Source: Actinomycetes bacterium
GTDB lineage: Bacteria > Actinomycetota > Thermoleophilia > Solirubrobacterales > Solirubrobacteraceae
Direction: 5' to 3'
Assembly: GCA_023429855.1 (NCBI GenBank)
Contig: JAEZDB010000196.1
Coordinates: 1-6,142 of the forward strand
DNA: 6,142 nt
A program made the position numbers and the translations under genes. Of this stretch, positions 1-5,360 are shown piece by piece (positions within the stretch are counted from its first letter, which is position 1; every line of letters begins with the position of its first letter). A model generated the notes under the pieces. That model ran no database searches. It saw only the letters and a list, made by a program, of their open reading frames with translations, and was not told the DNA's origin.

Positions 1-1555
1 CGCCAGATCCTTCGGTCTCGCCGTCCGACGACGAGCTCGCGCGCAGCTTCGCCTGCGGTCCCGCCGCCACGGCCAGGCCGGCGACCGCGGCTGCGATCGC
101 GCTCAGACCGCCGTACTCCATCAGCCAGTCCGCCGACCCGTGCACGACCCAGAGACCGAAGGCGCCACCCGCGGCGAGCGCCAGCGAGCGTGCGGCAGGG
201 TCTTTCAACACGGCGAGCCGCCGGATCGCGAGGGTGACCACGATGACCCAGGCCAGCAGCAGACCGGTGCCGATCAGGCCGAGCTGCCCGAGCGCGCGCA
301 ACCACATCGAGTGCGGGTAGCGCGGATTCTCCGAACCAGTGCCGGTGAGCAGGTAGTCCTGGCGGTAGTTGTCGGCGCCGACGCCCTTCACCGGTGCCGA
401 TTCGAACTGGTCCCAGGCGACGGTCCAGAAGTCCCAGCGGCCCGAGTTGAGGCCGGCGCTGAGGCGGCCTTCGCCGTCTTCGGCCTGGTAGGGCTGCGTG
501 ATCGAGTCGGCGCTGTCGCGGATCTTGTCGACCGTGACCGGACCGACGCCGGCCAGCGAGACGAGCACGGCCAGCACGCCGACGGCCGCCACCGCGAGGC
601 CGCCGATCTTCGCGATGCGGTCGCGGCCTGGGTCGCCTGGGGGCACGGTGCGCTCGGCGGCGAGCCAGGCGCCGGTCGCGAGCAGCGCCAGCACGGTACC
701 GACGACGATCCGCAGCAGCGCGGTGTGCAGGATGCTCGCCGCGTCGGTCGAGTTGCGGACGGCGTCGCCCACGTCGAGCAGCTGGGGCAGGCCGACGAGC
801 AGGCCGAGGCCGACGATCAGGAAGGCGGTCGCGTTACGGCCGCGCCCCGGCAGCGCCGCGAGCAGCAGCACCGCGACAATCCCGCTGGCCAGCACGCCGA
901 CGCGCGACAGGCAGAGCAGGCTCAGCGCCGCCGCGGGGACGGCCACACCGGCACCGAGCAGGCGCGTGCCGGCCGGGCCGCCGCCGCTGAGCAGCCCGAT
1001 GCCGAGGAAGGCCGTCATCCCCCACCACGCGGCGCCGGCGTTGACGTAGCCGATCGGTTCAAGCAGGCGGTCGTAGAGGAACCACGGGTCCAGATCGGTC
1101 GCCGTCGCCAGCTGGTAGACCGCCGCCCAGGCGAGGACGCCGAGTCCGGCGGTCAGGACCGCGAGCACGGTATGCGCTGAGCGCGGCGAGTGCCGCCACC
1201 GCGCAAAGAGCACGAAGGTCGACGCGAGCAGCGCCGTGCGGGTGCTGGCGATCGCCGCGGCGCCGCGGTCGTCGGCCCACAGCAGCGACGCCGCCGTCCA
1301 CACCGCAAAGCCCACGATCAGCCAGATCGCGAGCTGGCTGCCTTTGGGCCGCGGCCCTCGCAGCGGCAGGGCGAAGAGCGCGACGAGCAGGAGGAGCGCC
1401 GTGAGCACGCCGGCGGGCGCCCAATGCTCGATCGGGAACCCGCCCTCGGCCGCGCTGAGCGTGACGAGCGCGAGCAGCGCGAGGAGCTGCGGGAGCGCGA
1501 TCGGCGCCGTCCGGAAGAACGGACCAGGGTCGTAGCGGCGCAGGGTGCTGCTCAT
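1..1555 (-). CDS. O-antigen ligase/polymerase family membrane protein (Wzy_C), C-terminus cut by window edge
   Basis: The frame is open for 518 codons from ATG at 1555 to the left edge with no stop; I checked every codon and GC3 is very high. The product is an integral membrane protein with roughly 11-13 hydrophobic segments (for example about residues 17-37, 45-65, 74-94, 127-149, 198-215, 220-238, 278-305, 335-358, 420-448, 480-505). Wzy_C hallmarks are visible: EPIGYVNAG (about 166-174), LSR ending at R218, NSGRWDFW with R373, a long extracytoplasmic loop with GVGADNY (391-397), then PHSMWLRALGQLGLIG with H415, and HGSADW from H472. Members of this family join or polymerise glycans at the outer face of the membrane (O-antigen, teichuronic or capsular polymers, or protein glycosylation); the substrate cannot be told here. 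The last visible residues are a hydrophilic Ser/Glu-rich tail, so the protein either ends nearby or continues into another domain such as TPRs. Its ATG overlaps the pdxH stop by 4 bases, implying translational coupling. Confidence 0.85.
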   Translation of the reverse strand, partial: MSSTLRRYDPGPFFRTAPIALPQLLALLALVTLSAAEGGFPIEHWAPAGVLTALLLLVALFALPLRGPRPKGSQLAIWLIVGFAVWTAASLLWADDRGAAAIASTRTALLASTFVLFARWRHSPRSAHTVLAVLTAGLGVLAWAAVYQLATATDLDPWFLYDRLLEPIGYVNAGAAWWGMTAFLGIGLLSGGGPAGTRLLGAGVAVPAAALSLLCLSRVGVLASGIVAVLLLAALPGRGRNATAFLIVGLGLLVGLPQLLDVGDAVRNSTDAASILHTALLRIVVGTVLALLATGAWLAAERTVPPGDPGRDRIAKIGGLAVAAVGVLAVLVSLAGVGPVTVDKIRDSADSITQPYQAEDGEGRLSAGLNSGRWDFWTVAWDQFESAPVKGVGADNYRQDYLLTGTGSENPRYPHSMWLRALGQLGLIGTGLLLAWVIVVTLAIRRLAVLKDPAARSLALAAGGAFGLWVVHGSADWLMEYGGLSAIAAAVAGLAVAAGPQAKLRASSSSDGETEGSG

Positions 1556-2229
1556 GGCTGCAGGCGCACCGCGCTCCACTCGCCTGCCGCGGCCGCTTGG
1601 CCCCCGTCGGCTCCCGCGGCCGGCAGCGCGCGGGTGAAGCGGAGGCGGTCGTGGATCCGGTCGTCGCGGCCGTGCCACAGCTCGACCTCGGTCGCCACCA
1701 GCTCGTAGCCGCCCCACGCGTCGGGCGCACGCTGCGGCTCGGGCGCCGGAAAGCGCTCCTCGAGCTCACGCGCGCGAGCCTCGAGCACCTCGCGTCCCGC
1801 GACCGGCTCGCTCTGCGCCGACGCCCACGCGCCGATGCGGCTGCCGCGGGGCCGGCCGGCGAAGTACGCGTCGACCTCCTCGCGCGGCAGCAGCCGAGTG
1901 GTGCCGACGATGCGAACCGTCCGCTCGAGCCCGGGCCACCAGAACGTGACGGCGGCGCGCGGCTCAGCGGCGAGGGCCCGGCCCTTGCGGCTCTGAAGGT
2001 TGGTGAAGAACTGCACGCCCGAGGCGCTGACGCCCTTGCAGAGCACGTGCCGGACCGCGGGTGTGCCGTCTGGGTCGACGGTCGCCAGGGCCATGGCGGT
2101 CGGCTCGGGGTCGCCGTCGGCACGGGCCTCGTCGATCCACGCAGCCAGAGTGCCCAGCGGGTCGGCCGCGGCCAGCTCGTCGGCCAGGGCTCCCCGCAGG
2201 TAGGCACGGCGCTGATCGGCGAAGCTCAC
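1552..2229 (-). CDS. pdxH: Pyridoxamine/pyridoxine 5'-phosphate oxidase
   Basis: This 225-residue FMN enzyme oxidises pyridoxine 5'-phosphate or pyridoxamine 5'-phosphate to pyridoxal 5'-phosphate (PLP) with O2, in the cytoplasm. Length is close to the E. coli enzyme (218). Family motifs appear in order: RRAYLRGAL (substrate-lid N-terminus, residues 7-15), RHVLCKG (60-66, FMN phosphate contacts), FFTNLQSRKG (74-83), VTFWWPGLERTVRIVG (94-109), YFAGRPRGSRIGAWAS-QS (122-140), WGGYEL (172-177), ELWHG, the catalytic-site RIHDR (R191, H193), and the terminal W-x-x-x-RLQP. An Ala/Gly-rich insert (about 202-215) precedes the last strand. Many homologues have RQVR where this one has RTVR, a minor difference. 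The start is GTG (2229-2227), preceded by AGGG (2240-2237) at 7-nt spacing. It is the first gene of a unit with the downstream O-antigen ligase and is divergent from the acyl-CoA dehydrogenase. Identification is firm. Confidence 0.97.
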   Translation of the reverse strand: MSFADQRRAYLRGALADELAAADPLGTLAAWIDEARADGDPEPTAMALATVDPDGTPAVRHVLCKGVSASGVQFFTNLQSRKGRALAAEPRAAVTFWWPGLERTVRIVGTTRLLPREEVDAYFAGRPRGSRIGAWASAQSEPVAGREVLEARARELEERFPAPEPQRAPDAWGGYELVATEVELWHGRDDRIHDRLRFTRALPAAGADGGQAAAAGEWSAVRLQP

Positions 2230-2277
2230 GCGTGGACCCTACGGCACGTGCACCACGTCTTCTGCAAACCGGGGTGA

Positions 2278-2436
2278 CGCATCCCGCCGCGTCCTGGACA
2301 CAGGGCCATAAAGCGGATCAACCGCGACCTGAGGGCGTTCACCGAGGACTACGACGAGCTCGGCACTGAGGACGCCCGCTGGGTCTCGGACGACGACATC
2401 GCGCGGCTCAGCGAGATCGGGGCGCTCGGGCTCTAC
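2278..2436 (+). other. In-frame coding extension upstream of the first canonical start of the acyl-CoA dehydrogenase
   Basis: Directly upstream of GTG 2437, in the same frame and after the in-frame TGA at 2275-2277, 53 codons read as protein. From about 2308 they encode IKRINRDLRAFTEDYDELG, then RWVSDDDIARLSEIGALGLY, leading straight into VPEEYGG. This is the helical N-terminus expected of acyl-CoA dehydrogenases, and third positions are almost all G/C. No ATG, GTG or TTG occurs in this stretch; only ATC (2281, 2317), ATA (2308) and CTG (2329) could initiate. Either the gene uses a rare start, or a short indel or rearrangement has cut the true 5' end. Confidence 0.7.
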
Positions 2437-3921
2437 GTGCCGGAGGAGTACGGCGGCCAAGGCCTGTCGCAGACGGGCTACGCGCGGGTCTTCGAGACGA
2501 TCGCCCATATCGATCCGACGCTGTCGGTCGTGCTTGGCGTGCACCAGTCGATCGGCTACAAGGGCATCGCGCTGTTCGGCACCGACGAGCAGCAGGAGCG
2601 CTGGCTGCCCGACCTCGCGACGGGCAAGAAGCTCGCCGCGTTCGCGCTAACCGAGGAGTCGGCCGGGTCCGACGCGTGGGGCATCGAGTCGCGCGCCGTG
2701 CGGCAGGCCGACGGGTCGTATCGACTGAGCGGCAAGAAGCGCTACATCGGGAACGGGTCGCGCGCCGACGTGCTCACCACGTTCGCGCGCGTGGAGTCGG
2801 GCGGCAAGGACCGCCACATCGCGCTGCTGGTCGAGAAGGGGATGAAGGGCTTTGAGGTGGGCGACCGCTACGACACGATGGGCCTGCGCGCCAACGACCT
2901 GCGGCAGCTCACGTTCAACGAGGTGCGGATCCCGCCCGAGAACGTGCTCGGCGAGCCGGGCGACGGCTTCCGCATTGCGATGGCGATCCTCAACAACGGG
3001 CGGATCGGCCTCGGCACCGGCTCCGGCTCCGTCGGCGGGTCGAAGCTGCTGCTCGACATGACCATCGAGCACGTGAGCGAGCGCAAGCAGTTCGGTGCGC
3101 CGCTCGCCGACCTGGAGCTCGTGCAGGAGAAGGTCGGCTGGATGGTCGCAAACCTCTTCGGGCTGGAGTCGATGTGCTACCTCACCACCGGCCTCGTCGA
3201 CGCGGGCGTGGAGGACTACTCGATCGAGTCGGCCGTGTGCAAGATCGCCGGGACCGAGTTCCTCTGGTACCAAGCCAACCGCGCGCTCCAGCTTGCCGGC
3301 GGCGCCGGCTACATGCGCGGCAACCGCTACGAGAAGATCCTGCGCGACATCCGCATCTTCCCGATCTTCGAGGGCGCCAACGACGTGCTGCGGTCGTACG
3401 TGGCGTTGACCGGTATGAAGCCGCTCGGCGAGAAGCTCTCGGGCCTCGGCGGCATCGGCCTCGGCGACCCGATCAAGTCGATCGGCCTCCTCGCGGACTA
3501 CGTCCGCGGGAGGATCCGCGGCGGCGAGCCGCTCACCAGCGCCCACCCCGAGCTCAAGCCCCTCGCCGACTCCGTCGGCGACCAGGTCGGCCAGCTGCGC
3601 AGCGTCTGCGAGAAGCTGCTGCGCGAGCACCGCAAAGCGATCATCCACCAGGGGCTGCAGCACCGGCGCATCTCCGACGCCGTCGCCGCGATCTTCGCGC
3701 AGGTCGCGGTGATCTCGCGCGTCACCGCGCTCTTCGCCGAGCAGGGCGTCGAAGCCTCGGGCCAAGAGATGCTGATCGCGAAGACCTACTGCACCAGCGC
3801 CGCCGCCCGCACCACCGGGCTACTGAACTCCGTCGAGCGCAACAGCGACCCGACGATGCGCTCGATCGCCCGCCTGGCCTACAAGCGCGGGTCCTACGGG
3901 TACGAGCTGGCGAAGGACTGA
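2437..3921 (+). CDS. VLCAD/ACAD9-like acyl-CoA dehydrogenase (start uncertain)
   Basis: This flavoprotein performs the first step of fatty-acid beta-oxidation, alpha,beta-dehydrogenation of an acyl-CoA, passing electrons from FAD to ETF. The given start is GTG 2437, the first canonical start in frame (494 residues), but coding sequence clearly extends upstream (2278-2436), so this start would remove the first helices. Numbered from 2437: VPEEYGG at the N-terminus, the family signature FALTEESAGSD (69-79), the beta-domain with GLRANDLRQL, RKQFG (216-220, FAD contact across subunits), QLAGGAGYMRGNRYEKILRD (285-304, second signature), and IFEGANDVLR with probable catalytic base E312. An extra region of about 150 residues (340-494) resembles the C-terminal membrane-associating domain of VLCAD/ACAD9, which suggests long-chain substrates. 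TGA at 3919-3921 lies 34 bases from the 3' end of a convergent tRNA. The family call is firm; chain-length specificity is inferred. Confidence 0.9.
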   Translation: MPEEYGGQGLSQTGYARVFETIAHIDPTLSVVLGVHQSIGYKGIALFGTDEQQERWLPDLATGKKLAAFALTEESAGSDAWGIESRAVRQADGSYRLSGKKRYIGNGSRADVLTTFARVESGGKDRHIALLVEKGMKGFEVGDRYDTMGLRANDLRQLTFNEVRIPPENVLGEPGDGFRIAMAILNNGRIGLGTGSGSVGGSKLLLDMTIEHVSERKQFGAPLADLELVQEKVGWMVANLFGLESMCYLTTGLVDAGVEDYSIESAVCKIAGTEFLWYQANRALQLAGGAGYMRGNRYEKILRDIRIFPIFEGANDVLRSYVALTGMKPLGEKLSGLGGIGLGDPIKSIGLLADYVRGRIRGGEPLTSAHPELKPLADSVGDQVGQLRSVCEKLLREHRKAIIHQGLQHRRISDAVAAIFAQVAVISRVTALFAEQGVEASGQEMLIAKTYCTSAAARTTGLLNSVERNSDPTMRSIARLAYKRGSYGYELAKD

Positions 3922-3955
3922 GGGCCTACCAGCGACGGCGTACCTGCGAGTGCAG

Positions 3956-4045
3956 AGGAGAGGAAGGGATTCGAACCCTCGATGGGGCTTTCAACCCCAT
4001 ACCCACTTAGCAGGCGGGCGCCTTCAGCCACTCGGCCACCTCTCC
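3956..4045 (-). tRNA. tRNA-Ser(GCU)
   Basis: A class II tRNA on the minus strand. The acceptor stem GGAGAGG (4045-4039) pairs perfectly with CCTCTCC (3963-3957), U8 follows, and the D-arm is the typical serine GGCCGAGTGGCTGAAGGC. The anticodon arm is CCCGC-CTGCTAA-GTGGG with one G-U pair, giving anticodon GCU, which reads AGC/AGU. A long variable arm has stem ATGGGG/CCCCAT with loop TTGAAAG. The T-arm is GAGGG-TTCGAAT-CCCTT. CCA is not encoded. The discriminator base at 3956 is U on the tRNA strand, unusual for serine tRNAs, which normally carry G73. It is convergent with the acyl-CoA dehydrogenase and divergent from the second serine tRNA. Confidence 0.97.
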
Positions 4046-4051
4046 AAGAGG

Positions 4052-4062
4052 TCAAGAGCATA
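4052..4062 (-). promoter_or_regulatory. Possible -10 element for tRNA-Ser(GCU)
   Basis: On the minus strand TATGCT (4062-4057) lies 11 bases before the mature 5' end, as expected for a sigma70-type -10 box giving a leader of about 5 nt. No good -35 hexamer is visible at 16-18 bases; the closest, CGTGAC, is only 14 bases away. Weak call from position and sequence alone. Confidence 0.3.
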
Positions 4063-4144
4063 GAGGCCGGAGCGCCGTCACGTAGCGCCGGGCTGCGCCA
4101 CGCCGTTCAAAGCCCTGGTGTGCTTGCATGCGGAGAGCACTCGC

Positions 4145-4234
4145 GGACGGATGGCAGAGCGGTTGAATGCGACGGTCTTGAAAACCGTTAGGCGGGTAAC
4201 CCCCGTCTCGGGGGTTCGAATCCCCCTCCGTCCT
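4145..4234 (+). tRNA. tRNA-Ser(UGA)
   Basis: A class II tRNA. The acceptor stem GGACGGA (4145-4151) pairs perfectly with TCCGTCC (4227-4233). The D-arm resembles E. coli serT (AGAGCGGTTGAATGC). The anticodon arm is ACGGT-CTTGAAA-ACCGT, giving UGA, which reads UCA and, depending on wobble modification, other UCN codons. A long variable arm has stem GGCGGG/CCCGTC and loop TAACC. The T-arm is GGGGG-TTCGAAT-CCCCC. CCA is not encoded. The discriminator (4234) is U rather than the usual serine G73, the same oddity as in the neighbouring tRNA-Ser(GCU). No convincing promoter is visible in the 99-base gap upstream. Confidence 0.97.
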
Positions 4235-4245
4235 TGGTCCTCGCA

Positions 4246-4272
4246 GGGCGGGCCCGCCCACCGCCCGGGCGG
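4246..4272. terminator. Tandem GC palindromes, possible bidirectional terminator
   Basis: Two perfect palindromes lie side by side: 14 nt at 4246-4259 (GGGCGGGCCCGCCC) and 12 nt at 4261-4272 (CCGCCCGGGCGG). RNA could also pair GGGCGG (4246-4251) with CCGCCC (4261-4266) across a 9-nt loop. The block sits 12 bases after the plus-strand tRNA and 51 bases past the stop of the minus-strand quinone reductase, so it separates convergent transcripts. There is no U-tract on either strand, so it would be a non-canonical (L-shaped) terminator at best. The rest of 4235-4323 shows nothing else recognisable. Confidence 0.35.
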
Positions 4273-4323
4273 CCACCGCCCTCGTCGCGTCAGCGCGGCT
4301 ACGTCGTTACCGTCGGCACGACC

Positions 4324-5262
4324 TCAGATGCTCAGGATCACCTTGCCCGCGGCGCGGCGCTCGTCGATCTCGCGGAGCGCGGCCGCGCCCTCGGCGAGCG
4401 GGTAGGTCGAGCCGATCACCGGCTGCAGCGCGCCGGTGGCGACGAGGCCGGTGAGGCGGGCCATCGCGTCGGCGATGCCCGTGGGCTCGGTGGCGAGGAT
4501 GTTGAAGGAGCAGCCGATCACGTCGGTGTTGCCGATCAGCAGGCGGTTGACGCGGATCTCAGGGATCTCGCCGCCCGCGAAGCCGACGACCACGAGCCGT
4601 CCCTCGGGGCGCAGCGAGCGCAGCGACTCCTTGAAGCGCTCGGTGCCGCCGACCGAGTCGATGATGAGGTCGACGGGCGCCGACAGGCCGCGGCGGAAGT
4701 CGTCGCCGACGACGACCTCGTCGGCGCCAGCGGCGCGCGCGACCTCGGCCTTGTCGTCGGAGGAGACCGACGCGATCACGTGGGCGCCGAGCGCCTTGGC
4801 GACCTGGATCGTCGCGGTGCCCACGCCGCCCGCCGCGCCGTGCACCAGCACGCGCTCGCCGGCGACGAGGCGTCCACGGCGCTCGAGCGCCGCGAGCGCC
4901 GTGAGGTAGTTGAGCGGGAAGGCGGCGCCTTGCTCGTAGGTCATCGCGTCTGGCAGGGCGAACGTCGCCTCGGGCACCGCGGCAACCTGCTCGGCGTGCG
5001 CGCCAAAGCTAAGCGTCATCACGCGGTCGCCGACCGCGAACGGGCTGTCGTCGGGCGCGCGGACCACGTCGCCGGCCGCCTCCCACCCCAGCGTGAACGG
5101 CAGCGCCTGGCGGATCTGGTACTTCCCGCGGGTCATGAGGACGTCAGGAAAGGCGACGGCCGCAGCCCGGACGGCCACGATCAGCGGCGCGTCGGGCGCT
5201 GGCACTTCAAGCAGCTCAACGGCGCCTGGCCCGTCTTCCGTCACCACGCGCAGCGCTCGCAT
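4324..5262 (-). CDS. Zinc-independent NADPH:quinone oxidoreductase (MDR superfamily, Qor-like)
   Basis: This 312-residue cytoplasmic protein belongs to the medium-chain dehydrogenase/reductase superfamily. Its likely activity is NAD(P)H-dependent reduction of quinones or other activated double bonds. The N-terminal GroES-like domain contains RGKYQIRQALPFTLGWEAAG (45-64) and PFAVGDRVM (74-82). The nucleotide-binding Rossmann fold has VLVHGAAGGVGTATIQVAKA (138-157), with the AAGGVG loop at 143-148. Further family blocks are FPLNYLTALAAL (115-126), IIDSVGG (200-206), GRLVVVGFAGGEIPEIRVNR (221-240) and the terminal RRAAGKVIL. The GHE motif and the cysteine cluster of zinc MDR enzymes are absent, which fits the Qor class. 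Length is normal (about 320). The start is ATG 5262 with only a weak ribosome site (TAGG, 9 bases upstream). It lies 98 bases downstream of a same-strand gene, probably separated by a terminator, so it is likely transcribed alone. Family firm, substrate unknown. Confidence 0.93.
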   Translation of the reverse strand: MRALRVVTEDGPGAVELLEVPAPDAPLIVAVRAAAVAFPDVLMTRGKYQIRQALPFTLGWEAAGDVVRAPDDSPFAVGDRVMTLSFGAHAEQVAAVPEATFALPDAMTYEQGAAFPLNYLTALAALERRGRLVAGERVLVHGAAGGVGTATIQVAKALGAHVIASVSSDDKAEVARAAGADEVVVGDDFRRGLSAPVDLIIDSVGGTERFKESLRSLRPEGRLVVVGFAGGEIPEIRVNRLLIGNTDVIGCSFNILATEPTGIADAMARLTGLVATGALQPVIGSTYPLAEGAAALREIDERRAAGKVILSI

Positions 5263-5323
5263 GCGCGGCAGCCTACCCGACTATGTTGCGCGTCATACGG
5301 GCGAGCCTCCGCCACGAACGCCC

Positions 5324-5348
5324 AAAACCGGCGCTCCCAGCGGACGCC
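5324..5348 (-). terminator. Possible intrinsic terminator after the mutase-like gene
   Basis: Read on the minus strand, 12 bases past the stop at 5361, GGCGTCC (5348-5342) pairs with GGAGCGCC (5337-5330) around a GCTG loop, leaving one bulged G. It is followed by GG and TTTT (5327-5324). A stem of about 7 bp with a 4-nt tetraloop and a short T-run is a reasonable Rho-independent terminator, though the T-run is short and offset by two bases. It would separate the mutase-like gene from the quinone reductase. Confidence 0.5.
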
Positions 5349-5360
5349 TCGCCCCAGCCC

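Noticed and set aside
140..1180. A 346-codon open frame on the plus strand opposite the O-antigen ligase
   Set aside because: It is Arg/Gln/Gly/Asp-rich without domains. The minus-strand frame encodes a well-formed membrane protein with Wzy_C motifs.
2244..2251. GCACGTGC palindrome in the pdxH/acyl-CoA dehydrogenase divergent spacer as an operator
   Set aside because: Eight bases is too short to distinguish from chance in GC-rich DNA, and no regulator is encoded in the window.
2248..2277. Nine-codon GTG-initiated micro-frame ahead of the acyl-CoA dehydrogenase as a leader peptide
   Set aside because: It has no ribosome site, no codon run typical of attenuators and no terminator-like fold. 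It is more likely a by-product of the unresolved 5' end.
2647..3765. A 372-codon open frame on the minus strand antisense to the acyl-CoA dehydrogenase
   Set aside because: It has Asp/Val/Ala/Arg-rich low-complexity composition with no recognisable motifs. Long antisense frames are expected opposite a high-GC3 gene, and the plus strand carries clear family motifs.
3956..4234. Serine tRNA genes as a phage or island attachment site
   Set aside because: No integrase, no repeated tRNA 3' fragment and no compositional change are visible nearby.
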